Part shown: positions 18,762 through 27,249 of the stretch, in pieces
Layout of the letters: every line of letters begins with the position of its first letter
Numbering within the stretch: the stretch's first letter is position 1
Assembly (NCBI GenBank): GCA_023379355.1
Contig: JAMCUD010000056.1
Span: 1 to 64,000, forward strand
Direction of reading: 5' to 3'
DNA from: Thermoplasmatota archaeon
GTDB lineage: Archaea > Thermoplasmatota > Thermoplasmata > Thermoplasmatales > Thermoplasmataceae
Length of the DNA: 64,000 nt
The notes under the pieces: model-generated
Seen by the model: the letters and a program-made list of their open reading frames with translations, nothing else
What the model was told of the DNA's origin: nothing
Databases searched by the model: none
Made by a program: the position numbers and the translations under genes

Positions 18762-19667
18762 ATGCCATCCAAGGTGTGGTATGACGGAACACTAGTGGAC
18801 GAAACAGAAGCCAGAGTACCAATCATGACACATTCCATGCAATATGGAAGCGGGATGTTTGAAGGAATACGGGCGTACCTCTCCGATGAGGGGACAAACA
18901 TATTCAGGCTTCAGGATCATGTAAGGCGGTTCATGAATACCGCAAGGATCTACAGATTTAACATTCCATGGTCGCATTCGGAAATCTCAGAAGCCATCAG
19001 AATAACAGTTAGGGAAAATGGTCTGGAGGAATGCTACATAAGGCCCTTTGCCTTCTTCAACTCTGAAAGCGTATCGCTTGACACAACCGGCATGAAGACC
19101 AGTCTTGCCGTTATGACCCTAAAGATGCCAGGTTATTTTTCTGAGAAGATTTCAAAGGGGATAAGGTGCAAGATATCCTCCTGGAAGAGGATAAACTCCT
19201 CAATACTTCCGGTAGAGGCAAAGGCAAGTGGGAATTATCTGAACTCAATACTTGGAAGTATGGACGCAAGGAGTTCAGGTTATGATGAGGCAATATTCAC
19301 CTCCGGAGAGGGTTACATTGCAGAGGGGGCAGGCCAGAACATTTTCCTGGTCAGGGATGGAAAGATTCTCACCCCGGGAAATGAGTCGGCCATACTTCTT
19401 GGGATAACAAGGAATTCAGTTATCACAATACTGAGGGACATGAATTATGAGGTCCAGGAAAGGCTGGTTCTCAGGGATGAGCTTTACACAGCAGACGAAG
19501 CTTTCTTTGCAGGAACTGCCGCTGAGGTTACTCCCATAGTATCGGTGGACGGGATACCCATCGGTGATGGTAAACCAGGCAATATCACCAAAAAGTTAAT
19601 CATTGCCTATAGCTCGGCAGTCCATGGGAAGACAGAAAAATACAGGGACTGGTTAACTCCAGTGTAA
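18762..19667 (+). CDS. ilvE: Branched-chain amino-acid aminotransferase
   Basis: About 301 residues, fold-type IV PLP enzyme. It opens MPSKVWYDGTLV, then HSMQYGSGMFEGIRAY, and has EAKASGNYLNSILGSMDA with the Schiff-base lysine, YDEAIFTSGEGYIAEGAGQNIF, and GITRNSVITIL, all standard for IlvE. It reversibly transaminates leucine, isoleucine and valine with 2-oxoglutarate. The start at 18762 is preferred over 18756 because of the TATA spacing. Monocistronic, convergent with the rhodanese gene. Confidence 0.94.
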   Translation: MPSKVWYDGTLVDETEARVPIMTHSMQYGSGMFEGIRAYLSDEGTNIFRLQDHVRRFMNTARIYRFNIPWSHSEISEAIRITVRENGLEECYIRPFAFFNSESVSLDTTGMKTSLAVMTLKMPGYFSEKISKGIRCKISSWKRINSSILPVEAKASGNYLNSILGSMDARSSGYDEAIFTSGEGYIAEGAGQNIFLVRDGKILTPGNESAILLGITRNSVITILRDMNYEVQERLVLRDELYTADEAFFAGTAAEVTPIVSVDGIPIGDGKPGNITKKLIIAYSSAVHGKTEKYRDWLTPV

Positions 19668-19747
19668 TACTGTTTGCGCTACTTCAAATGGAATGAAGGA
19701 TTTTTGGGGATAATTTTCTTCCTTAATGCATTGACAAATGATCCGAT

Positions 19748-20368
19748 TCACTCAGGGTAGACTATGGGCAGTGAGTTTCTCATCCAGCCAGCCATTCCTC
19801 CAACCATGGTTGCAGCGTGGAACCCATTGTCGCTCAGAAAAATGGCGGCAGCTTCGCTTCTGTTGCCATGTGCACATACAATCGCATATTTTTTGTTCCT
19901 GTCCAGTTTGTCCAGGAGGTTCTGGACCTCGGACATTGGGACATTCCTTGCCCCCTTAATCATGCCATAGTTAAGTTCGTACGGCTCCCTCACATCAATG
20001 ATTTCCCACTGATCAATCTCATTACTCAGACTTTTCGGCTCTATCTCCCTGAGTGAGGATACAGGAAGCCCATTCTCAACCCATTCCTTAAGATCGTCAG
20101 CGATTGAGTGGTGAACAGTGACCCCTAATTTCTTAAGCTCATCAGAGGCTTTCTCGTAGAGCACTGGATTACTGCTGATCAGCATTATTTCGGAGGGCGT
20201 CCCGTTCAGCCACTCCTTTATGGAACTCCCCCATCCCCAGGAACTGTAAGGTGCGCTGATCGAACCGGGAATGTGTGCTTTTGAAAATTCTCTGGAGGTT
20301 CTGATATCAAGGGCAATCAGTGCGTCAGTACCAATCTTTTCCTTCAGCTCTTTTAAATTTGAATTCAA
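19748..20368 (-). CDS. Tandem rhodanese-domain sulfurtransferase
   Basis: 206 residues with two rhodanese folds. The second (about 105-206) has DVREPYELNYGMI and the active loop CAHGNRSE with Cys165, so it can carry a persulfide. The first (1-100) keeps LDIRTSREFSKAHIPGS but has SNPVLYEK where the active-site loop should be, without a cysteine, so it is probably structural. It starts within the last 4 nt of the metallo-beta-lactamase gene upstream; fused or adjacent rhodanese and persulfide dioxygenase domains are a known sulfide-oxidation pair. Confidence 0.88.
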   Translation of the reverse strand: MNSNLKELKEKIGTDALIALDIRTSREFSKAHIPGSISAPYSSWGWGSSIKEWLNGTPSEIMLISSNPVLYEKASDELKKLGVTVHHSIADDLKEWVENGLPVSSLREIEPKSLSNEIDQWEIIDVREPYELNYGMIKGARNVPMSEVQNLLDKLDRNKKYAIVCAHGNRSEAAAIFLSDNGFHAATMVGGMAGWMRNSLPIVYPE

Positions 20369-21117
20369 TTTGACCCACCCCTGATATTCTTTTCTCTTAT
20401 AACCATGGCTGATTCAGGTGCCAATTTCCTGAACCTGTGCTGGGTATTCCAGTACTCATCATCATCGCTGTATCTTAGAAACCGGTTGTTCTTCCGTTCA
20501 TAGCCCACAGTTGTCAGGAAAGAACCTGACATGTATATGCCTCCGCATTTCGATGCACCATAATGTGCAGGCAGTATCAGGACGTAGTCAGGGAGCCTCA
20601 GTATAAGGTTCAGGCTCCTGAATGAGTCCGCAGACATTTTCTTTTCTTCATCAAGGGTAAGGGCCAGATCTGATCTACCCACATCTCCTGCAAAGAGGAG
20701 ATCACCGGTCACAACCGCATAAGGATCAGTGCTTCTCGTCAGGTCATATACTATTATTGAGATGCTCTCTGCTGTATGTCCAGGGGTATTCAGAAGTTCA
20801 AGTTTCAGGTTGCCGAAATCAATAGACTGCAGTTCCTCTGAGGGAATGAATTCCGTCTCAAGGGGCGAAAGGCGGCTCATAACGATCATGGAACCAGTCA
20901 ATCTGGCAATTTTATCCGCACATGAAACATGATCCGCATGAATATGGGTGTCAATAACATAGACAATATGCAACTGTAAATCCTGCGCTGAGAGGAGATA
21001 TTTCTCCACTCCTGTACTTTCAGAAGGGTCTATCAGGACTGACTTCCCGCTGACCTCGTCACCTATCAGGTAGGAAAGGCAGCCGTGTAACTGGTCATCG
21101 AATATCTTCAGCTTCAA
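20365..21117 (-). CDS. Metallo-beta-lactamase-fold persulfide dioxygenase-like protein (ETHE1/BlhA type)
   Basis: 250 residues. The metal site motif THIHADHVS is at residues 57-65; LNTPGHTAESISI and TGDLLFAGDVGRSDL supply further metal ligands in the ETHE1-like arrangement, and PAHYG completes it. ETHE1-type enzymes oxidise glutathione or low-molecular-weight persulfides to sulfite. The overlap with a rhodanese gene supports this over a glyoxalase II role. In an organism of sulfidic acidic settings it would protect against reactive sulfur. Which thiol is used is not known from the sequence. Confidence 0.82.
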   Translation of the reverse strand: MKLKIFDDQLHGCLSYLIGDEVSGKSVLIDPSESTGVEKYLLSAQDLQLHIVYVIDTHIHADHVSCADKIARLTGSMIVMSRLSPLETEFIPSEELQSIDFGNLKLELLNTPGHTAESISIIVYDLTRSTDPYAVVTGDLLFAGDVGRSDLALTLDEEKKMSADSFRSLNLILRLPDYVLILPAHYGASKCGGIYMSGSFLTTVGYERKNNRFLRYSDDDEYWNTQHRFRKLAPESAMVIREKNIRGGSN

Positions 21118-21199
21118 ATGTTCGGAACCTCTAAGGGTTAATGCCCTTTCACTAAAAACATTTTGACAGGAATTTAATATCTGAAAGACCTTTCATGCT

Positions 21200-22348
21200 A
21201 TGGAATCCACGTACAGCAGACTCAACCCTTATCCGTTCTACCAGAACATGAGAAAAAACTCACCGGTTCATTTCAACAGTGATTATGCCATGTACGGTGT
21301 CTACCGTTACCATGATGTGAAGAAGGTACTGGGAGACCACAGTCTATTTTCTTCGCAGTTCGGTAAGGCATTCAACCCTGAAGGTGGACCATTTTCAGAG
21401 AGTATCATAAATCAGGACCCGCCAACTCATACGAAGCTGAGGTTAATTGTGACCAAAGCTTTCACCCCCCGGGCAATAGAAAAGATGGAACCTGGCATTG
21501 TGGAGATCTGCAATAGACTGATCGAGAAGATGAAAGGGCAAAATTTCGACATAGTGAGCACATACACATCACCTCTTCCCGTAACGGTGATTGCCAGAAT
21601 GATTGGCATTCCTGAATCTGATATGGGGAAATTCAAGCAATGGTCTGATACAATAGTTGGTGGTTCAGACGCAAACTATGGGGATTTTCCCGCCATCATG
21701 AAGGAAATGTCCTCTTATTTCATGGAGTCGGTCAGGATGAGGGAGAAGGATCCAAAGGATGATCTGATTTCAGCCGTTCTGGCTGCTGAGGTTGACGGTG
21801 AAAAGCTTTCACCCCTCCAGATAATGGGTTTCCTTATCCTGCTTCTTGTTGCGGGAAATGAAACCACCACAAACCTGATCTCAAATGCCCTTTATGTTTT
21901 TGATCAGCATCCGGGAACATATGATCTTCTCAGGAACGACAGATCGCTTATCCCCCAGGCAATAGAAGAGATTCTTCGCTTCCGTTCTCCAGTTCAATCT
22001 ATTTTCAGGGTAGCCAAAGAAGACGTGAACCTCTCAGGAGTCACTGTAAAAAAGGGTTCAGTTCTACAGCCATGGATAGGTTCGGCAAACCATGACGAAT
22101 CAGTTTTTCCGGAAGCCGAAAGTTTTGACATCTACAGGAAGGATAACAGACATATTGCCTTTGGAGAAGGAATTCATTACTGCATTGGGGCCCCTCTTGC
22201 AAGGCTTGAATCAAAAATTGCCCTGAACCTCCTCATGGATCATTTCTCATCAATCAGGGTAAACAGGAACGAACCCCTGGTGACACAGGAGAGCGATATA
22301 GTTTTTGGATTCAAGAAATTGCCGGTCACTGCAGTACCATCAAAGTAG
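21200..22348 (+). CDS. Cytochrome P450 (CYP119-like soluble type)
   Basis: 382 residues, close to the compact archaeal CYP119. The heme-binding loop FGEGIHYCIG places the thiolate at Cys328; the I-helix oxygen-binding segment is AGNETT at residues 218-223 and ExxR is E257-I-L-R260. No membrane anchor, so soluble. TATA-like TTTAATAT at 21173-21180 is about 24 nt before the ATG (leaderless). No ferredoxin or reductase gene is adjacent, and the neighbour on the other strand is an MFS transporter, so the substrate and electron donor are open. Confidence 0.95.
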   Translation: MESTYSRLNPYPFYQNMRKNSPVHFNSDYAMYGVYRYHDVKKVLGDHSLFSSQFGKAFNPEGGPFSESIINQDPPTHTKLRLIVTKAFTPRAIEKMEPGIVEICNRLIEKMKGQNFDIVSTYTSPLPVTVIARMIGIPESDMGKFKQWSDTIVGGSDANYGDFPAIMKEMSSYFMESVRMREKDPKDDLISAVLAAEVDGEKLSPLQIMGFLILLLVAGNETTTNLISNALYVFDQHPGTYDLLRNDRSLIPQAIEEILRFRSPVQSIFRVAKEDVNLSGVTVKKGSVLQPWIGSANHDESVFPEAESFDIYRKDNRHIAFGEGIHYCIGAPLARLESKIALNLLMDHFSSIRVNRNEPLVTQESDIVFGFKKLPVTAVPSK

Positions 22349-22372
22349 ACTGAATTTGTAAAACCCAAAGTA

Positions 22373-23521
22373 TCAGTCTTTAAAATGGCGGAAACCGGTG
22401 TAAAATGCCAGATCATATGCAATCTTTGTGAGTGAGGCAGCAAAAAACACTCCTCCAGGAAACACTTCGAGTATGATTCCTGCAATACCTGGACCAGGAA
22501 CCTGCCCCCCATTTCTCACAGCAAGAAATGTGGAATTCCCTGAAATTCTGGCATTCTTTGGTATGTATGTGTTTGTAAAACTATCACGTGCAGGGACATC
22601 CATCTGGCTGGTGCTTTGCCTGAGATAGAGGAAAACCTCACTTATTATCAAACTATGAAACACAGGCACCATGAAAAGGAACACATTGCTGACCAGATGG
22701 GTATATACCATTGTACGCACCAGTCCCATACGGTTTGAAATGTAGTTTGACCCTATCACAGAAAGGGCTGTTATTACATTAACAATGGCAAAGATGAGAC
22801 CTGCCTGGGAAAGCGTGACATTGTAGACTACCTTGAACCAGAGGGTCAGTATTGCGGTATTTACAAGCCCTCCTCCGAGCGAATCCACAGAAAAAAGTAT
22901 TGCAAGGTGTGAAATCCTTTTCCTCAAATCCGGATCGGAAAGGGTTTCCTTCTGTTTCAGGTGATCTACGGCCGGGAATTTCATGACCAAGTATATGATA
23001 AGCTGAACAGCAGAGAGAATGACCAATATCAGGAGAATCATGCTATAGTCACTGCTGCCGTATAAAAATAGGATAGCAGAACCCAAGGCACCTGCGCCGT
23101 ATGAAGTGAAATTGTAGATCGAAAACATTAGATTCTTCTCTCTTTGGACTTCAGTGTATGTGCTCATGGTGTAGGATTCAAGCGACTGATTAACTGTAAG
23201 ATCTCTTCCTGCGAAGGACATGGAACCAACAATCATGGAAACAATCAGTGCAGTGGTGGTTTCATATAGAAACAGGGAAATAAGGGATACAAGAAGAAGT
23301 AAAGAAACAAGGATCAGCTTTGCCTTGATCTGTATCTTCACATAGGTGTATAAATAAAGAAACATTGTGGAGATAGCAAGGCTGGAAAGTACAACTATTG
23401 AGATGTATAGGCTGTTCACATCCTTTGATGAGAGAAAGAAGGGGACGGTGATTGCCAGTGAAGTAAATATAAACGCCCTTATACCCTTGGTAAGGGAGAG
23501 CAGGAGCCCATCAATTCTCAC
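22373..23521 (-). CDS. Major facilitator superfamily transporter
   Basis: 382 residues with about 12 hydrophobic segments in two halves, separated by a polar loop (about residues 180-205, KETLSDPDLRKRISH). The loop between the second and third helices of the C-terminal half has NRMGLVRTMVY, an MFS-A-like motif. The family is clear from topology; the substrate is not. It is convergent with the P450 gene (24 nt between stops) and lies upstream of a second MFS gene on the same strand, with 129 nt in which I see nothing else. Confidence 0.8.
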   Translation of the reverse strand: MRIDGLLLSLTKGIRAFIFTSLAITVPFFLSSKDVNSLYISIVVLSSLAISTMFLYLYTYVKIQIKAKLILVSLLLLVSLISLFLYETTTALIVSMIVGSMSFAGRDLTVNQSLESYTMSTYTEVQREKNLMFSIYNFTSYGAGALGSAILFLYGSSDYSMILLILVILSAVQLIIYLVMKFPAVDHLKQKETLSDPDLRKRISHLAILFSVDSLGGGLVNTAILTLWFKVVYNVTLSQAGLIFAIVNVITALSVIGSNYISNRMGLVRTMVYTHLVSNVFLFMVPVFHSLIISEVFLYLRQSTSQMDVPARDSFTNTYIPKNARISGNSTFLAVRNGGQVPGPGIAGIILEVFPGGVFFAASLTKIAYDLAFYTGFRHFKD

Positions 23522-23650
23522 CGGAGAAAATGCCAGTTTATGTTATAATTTTTTCCAAAACATGCAGGGGTATTCAGGATTGCTGAGGCTAGCCGCCTCA
23601 AGATTCTGTTGTACCAAAGGTGCTGTCTTAATAGAATCGGAAGCAAGATA

Positions 23651-24838
23651 TCACAAAATCAAGGACTTCCTCATTTCTTTGAATACGAGGGCTGACAGAG
23701 CACCAATGCCCATCATAACTCCCATCAAGGCAAACAGTACACGGACTGAACTCAATTCTATAACAAGTGCACCTATTGTTCCGGACAGAAAGGTACCCGA
23801 AAGAGCCAGCATGTTGAACAGCCCCATGGATCTTGCTATCATGTTTTCCGGAATCTCCCTCAACAGGGCCGTCTGAGCAGGTGTGTTCACCAGGCCCACA
23901 CCAAACCCTGCCAGAAAGACAGGGGCATACATAAGATAGACAGAATGAACCAGTGTTAATGAAAAAAGTGATAGAGAAATGAGCAAAAGTGACATGAAAA
24001 CAATATTTCCAAGTTTTCCTTTCACTCTGGAAGAGAGAACGCTCCCTGCTATGATTCCCAATGAAATGGCTATGAATATGATGCTGAAATATAAGGCCGG
24101 CAATTTCAGGTCTTTCTGTATAAGCACGGTGAAGCCTATTCCCAGCATGGCAATGGCAATATTTGCCAGCATTCCAATAAATATGATCTGCTGAAGTATC
24201 CTTGTACCTTTCAGGAAAGCGATTCCTTCCATAAGGCCATCTTTTTTCTCCGGTGCAGTAGTTTCCTGGAGTCGTGTCTTAATCAGCAGAATGGGCAAAG
24301 CAGCCAGCAGGAATATTAGCACAAGCGCATATATGCCTCTCACCAAACCGATGTAGAGAAAAACTCCGGAAATGGCATATCCAGTTAATTGAGCTATAGA
24401 TTCCAGTATGTTTATCTGGGCAGACCCTTTCTTATAATCACTCTCCGAGAGGAAGGTCTTTGTCCAAGATGATCTCACTGCGTTGTTTACATCTGTTGCG
24501 AATCCTAGAGTGAGAACACAGAGGAAAATAAGAAAAACTGTGGAATAAAAAAAGTTTAGGAGAACTGCCAGATATAATAGCATTATAGCGAATGCCTTGC
24601 AGAGGGCAGAAACGACTGCAATCACTTTTTTGTGAGTAGTTCGATCTATCATTGTTCCAACTATGAATGAAAGAAAGAGAGGGGCGGAGAAGAACCCATC
24701 TGCAAGCCCAGCGATCAAAGGCACTCCAGTCAGCTTCAGGGAGATCCAGAGAATCATCAGTGCAAATGCAGATGTACCCGCTCTGGAAATCGTCCCCCCA
24801 GTGATCATCATCTGAAAGTTTCTGCGTGAATTTTTCAT
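23651..24838 (-). CDS. MFS efflux-type transporter (MFS_3/EntS-like)
   Basis: About 395 residues from the ATG at 24838, 12 membrane helices. FMVGTMIDRTTHKKVIAV-type sequence (residues ~50-65) is the conserved MFS loop 2-3 motif and NAVRSSWTKTFL resembles the MFS_3 drug/siderophore exporters. A TTG start at 24877 would add 13 residues, but the TATA-like AATATTAC (24863-24870, on the minus strand) is 28 nt before 24838, and the inverted repeat covers that box, so 24838 is preferred. It is divergent from a winged-helix regulator, which probably controls it. Confidence 0.82.
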   Translation of the reverse strand: MKNSRRNFQMMITGGTISRAGTSAFALMILWISLKLTGVPLIAGLADGFFSAPLFLSFIVGTMIDRTTHKKVIAVVSALCKAFAIMLLYLAVLLNFFYSTVFLIFLCVLTLGFATDVNNAVRSSWTKTFLSESDYKKGSAQINILESIAQLTGYAISGVFLYIGLVRGIYALVLIFLLAALPILLIKTRLQETTAPEKKDGLMEGIAFLKGTRILQQIIFIGMLANIAIAMLGIGFTVLIQKDLKLPALYFSIIFIAISLGIIAGSVLSSRVKGKLGNIVFMSLLLISLSLFSLTLVHSVYLMYAPVFLAGFGVGLVNTPAQTALLREIPENMIARSMGLFNMLALSGTFLSGTIGALVIELSSVRVLFALMGVMMGIGALSALVFKEMRKSLIL

Positions 24839-24866
24839 ATTTTCGATGCTCGTATCACTTTCAATA

Positions 24867-24893
24867 TTACGTATCAATAATTCTCATACGTAA
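24867..24893. promoter_or_regulatory. Inverted repeat, probable operator between an MFS exporter and its regulator
   Basis: TTACGTAT (24867-24874) and ATACGTAA (24886-24893) are a perfect 8-bp inverted repeat with an 11-nt spacer. The left arm overlaps the TATA-like box of the exporter and the right arm touches the AAATATTT box of the regulator, so one bound dimer could block both promoters. A further half-like GTATCA lies at 24852-24857. Binding by the adjacent regulator is inferred from position. Confidence 0.6.
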
Positions 24894-24923
24894 ATATTTT
24901 AGTTATATATGAATGTATGGAGT

Positions 24924-25514
24924 ATGAAGAGCAGTCAATTCTATGATGAATACATAAAAGTGTTAAAAAATGACACGAAGGCTTCGATTGTGGCTGTATT
25001 GATTCTGAGGGGAGCGCTCACGGTGACTGATATGGTTAAATATATTCACACTTCTAGATCGAACCTTTATCATTACGTGAAGGAGCTTGTGGATTCGGGT
25101 TTCCTGAATAAACCGAAATCAGTTGTTGTTAAAAATTACGTCGAGAAATATTACACTATAAACCCTGAAGCTTTTAGTGGTATCAGTAGTGAGAATCTTT
25201 ATGAAGAACTAGAGAAACAACAACCAGAGGATTTAAAGGATTTCTTCTTTTCCATTCTCAGAACATACTCATTTATCCTAAAATTAATGGGAGAGGAGGC
25301 AAGGATGATGGGGGATGAAGATGTTAAGAGAGGCCTGGAAGCGATAAAAAATAAGAATACCCAGGTTGTGTACTCAAGGCTCTCCGACAGAACCTATTCC
25401 AAGGTAATAGCCAAGCTAGGTGAGTTCGTTGAGTTCCTAGAAAAGACATCAGATGAGGAAGCATCAGTAGAGGATTCAGCAAATTCAATCATGATCCTGG
25501 CCATTCCAAAATAG
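24924..25514 (+). CDS. ArsR-like winged-helix transcriptional regulator
   Basis: About 196 residues from ATG 24924 (24909 is an in-frame alternative, but the AAATATTT box at 24892-24899 is 28 nt before 24924 and only 13 nt before 24909). A winged helix spans ~15-75: TKASIVAVLILRGALTVTDMV, SRSNLYHYVKELVDSGFL. The rest is helical with many charges (SRLSDRTYSKVIAKLGEFVEFL), likely dimerisation and ligand sensing. Divergent from the MFS exporter with a shared inverted repeat, so probably an autoregulated local repressor. Confidence 0.78.
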   Translation: MKSSQFYDEYIKVLKNDTKASIVAVLILRGALTVTDMVKYIHTSRSNLYHYVKELVDSGFLNKPKSVVVKNYVEKYYTINPEAFSGISSENLYEELEKQQPEDLKDFFFSILRTYSFILKLMGEEARMMGDEDVKRGLEAIKNKNTQVVYSRLSDRTYSKVIAKLGEFVEFLEKTSDEEASVEDSANSIMILAIPK

Positions 25515-25645
25515 CAACTTACTTAAGTTTTAAGGAATTTTAGCTGTTTTCACCCCATCATTCCTTAAACCTTCTGCATTCCTCTCAACTGAATTCAATA
25601 ATTACTTGCATTTAAATTTTATATGATTCCGTTTCAGCACATTTC

Positions 25646-25798
25646 TCAATGAGATCCTGCTTTTTGGTTTCTATATGGTCTAAACATTATCCCGAAGAAC
25701 TCCCTTTGTGGGTACTCAGCTCGCTGCCTCCCATTTCCAGTCTTCTTGTCTCTGAAGCTTGTTAACCTGTACAGATAAATATTCTTCCCACTGGTCAT
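25646..25798 (-). pseudogene. Fragment resembling a transposase N-terminus
   Basis: A 50-codon frame starting ATG at 25798, with ATTATATC about 28 nt upstream as a possible TATA box. The opening (GKNIYLYRLTSFRDKK) has the look of the N-terminal strand of IS1634/IS4-group transposases, then runs into a TGA. The resemblance is weak and the rest of the transposase is not found here, so this is called as a remnant, not a gene. Confidence 0.3.
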
Positions 25799-25869
25799 TT
25801 TTCTGGCGCAGCTAAGTATAACGATATAATATCAATACACGCCACGTGGGCCTTTCTGCTATCAGAATT

Positions 25870-26628
25870 TCTAAAATACAGATTATTCAGAAATTTGTAG
25901 TATTACAATAGGGCAAATATGGGTAAGATGTCAATGGCCTCATTCACGTGATTCATCAAATACAACCTTTTTCCAGAATCAGGAACATATTACGATGTGC
26001 TTGACATGGTAATATACCACATGTCAATTGATTTGTCCGATAATAAGGAAAGCTGTTTTCTCGTAAGTCTCCCGCACTACTCATTCAGAAATTTCTTTTT
26101 CCTGTCATAAGCAACAAAATTAACACAACTCCGTTACATAGAAAAGAGTGATGAATTTGTATTCTTTCCAGTAAACCTTCCAGTCTCTTTCTATGGCAGT
26201 GGGTCGTTCTACCTTTATGTCCCTTCTACTTTTCGCAGCTCTTCAACGGTGTTTCCGGTCTATTTCCAGAATAGTTTCTTGAACTCTGTGAAGTTCTATG
26301 TGTCAATGTACTGAATCATCCTTATCAACATTATGTCAAATCTCATTGATAATCGTGGAGTTTTCTTGGTAAACGGCAAATTTGTTTAAAGAATGCCATC
26401 TTCAGGGTAGGATATCTGTGCAGGGGATTCATTAATGAATGTCATGAATTCAATTCCGTCTGAATACATGAATATCATCTACCTGCTATGTTCATAGATC
26501 ATGCATTCGTTGCTATACACAGGCCAGATGAGCCCTAAAACCTTCTCATGGGTAATGTAAACCTCAACAATTTTTTCGCAAGGTCGAAAGAAACTTCGTA
26601 TCCACAATGGCAGTTTAAGCTCAGTCAT
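25870..26628 (-). pseudogene. Decayed gene with about ten in-frame stops
   Basis: Reading down from ATG 26628 gives MTELKLPLWIRSFFRPCEK, then GIEFMTFINESPAQISYPED, later FTEFKKLFWK, VNFVAYDRKKKFLNE and RLTRKQLSLLSDKSID, with stop codons TAG or TAA interspersed roughly every 15-35 codons. The pieces between stops keep normal hydrophobic/charged alternation, as in an old pseudogene. The family is not recognised; a transposase is possible given the fragment next to it. An in-frame ATG at 26655 is followed by a TGA, so the true start may have been there. Confidence 0.4.
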
Positions 26629-26772
26629 CGCAGAATAAAACAGTCATTCGCCCATGAGTTAATATATAAAAATATTAGATAAAATTACAAACTCAAAAGA
26701 CTGTTGGAATAACCAAAATTAAAAAGAAATTTTGATGCCACTACAAAATTTGTTTTGATGGTTTTGCAGTGA

Positions 26773-27249
26773 TCAGGATAATGGTTTATTCATTCTATTA
26801 TATATCTTCCCATAGACTGGAACGCTGTTGTGGAAATGGTTTATGATTTGGATATTCAGGCTCAGTGAATCCACGTAAGCTGTTCCGAAAAAGAACATTG
26901 AATACCGAGTATTGTTGTGGATTAAACCATCCAGGTATGCAATAGAAATGTTTGTTGAGTTGTGGATTACCTGTGCCTGTGCAAGTGCACTTGCCACTGT
27001 AATATCAGGGTCTACACCCGAAGCCGAATCATTCCTCACGTTGAACAGGTAGTGGGAATTGTTGGTGGATTGTCCAATGAGGTATGACCCAATCGTGGTG
27101 TTGCCCAAGTGAGCCAAATCACCGTTTGCCTGGTAAGGGAAAATCGCTTGCCCTAAACCAGTTACCATAATAGGATACACCACTCCGCAAATCACAGCAA
27201 GAATAAGTGCCAGTCTCAGTGTGCTCGAGATCAGCTTTCTTCCTTTCAT
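26773..27249 (-). CDS. kdpC: K+-transporting ATPase subunit C
   Basis: 158 residues, somewhat short for KdpC. One N-terminal membrane helix (LRLALILAVICGVVYPIMVTG) is followed by the extracytoplasmic domain with YLIGQSTNNSHYLF and SGVDPDITVASALAQ (the family's S-G-S-D-P-x-I-S-x-x-A motif). The usual C-terminal N-x-x-L-D region is replaced by a shorter tail ending YNRMNKPLS, so the end of the domain is abridged. KdpC stabilises the KdpAB pump. It starts within the last 4 nt of kdpB. Confidence 0.92.
   Translation of the reverse strand: MKGRKLISSTLRLALILAVICGVVYPIMVTGLGQAIFPYQANGDLAHLGNTTIGSYLIGQSTNNSHYLFNVRNDSASGVDPDITVASALAQAQVIHNSTNISIAYLDGLIHNNTRYSMFFFGTAYVDSLSLNIQIINHFHNSVPVYGKIYNRMNKPLS

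Larger units (their letters stand above)
25515..26772. other. Gene desert with decayed coding sequence
   Basis: About 1.26 kb between the regulator and kdpC with no intact gene. It is visibly more AT-rich than the flanks. On the minus strand one reading frame stays protein-like for hundreds of bases in spite of many stops, and a short frame near 25.7 kb resembles a transposase N-terminus (separate entries). No tRNA, hairpin array or CRISPR repeat was seen. Confidence 0.7.

Noticed and set aside
25843..25855. 13-nt repeat CACGTGGGCCTTT shared with 31307-31319
   Set aside because: A 13-nt match is expected several times by chance in 64 kb; no longer similarity surrounds it.
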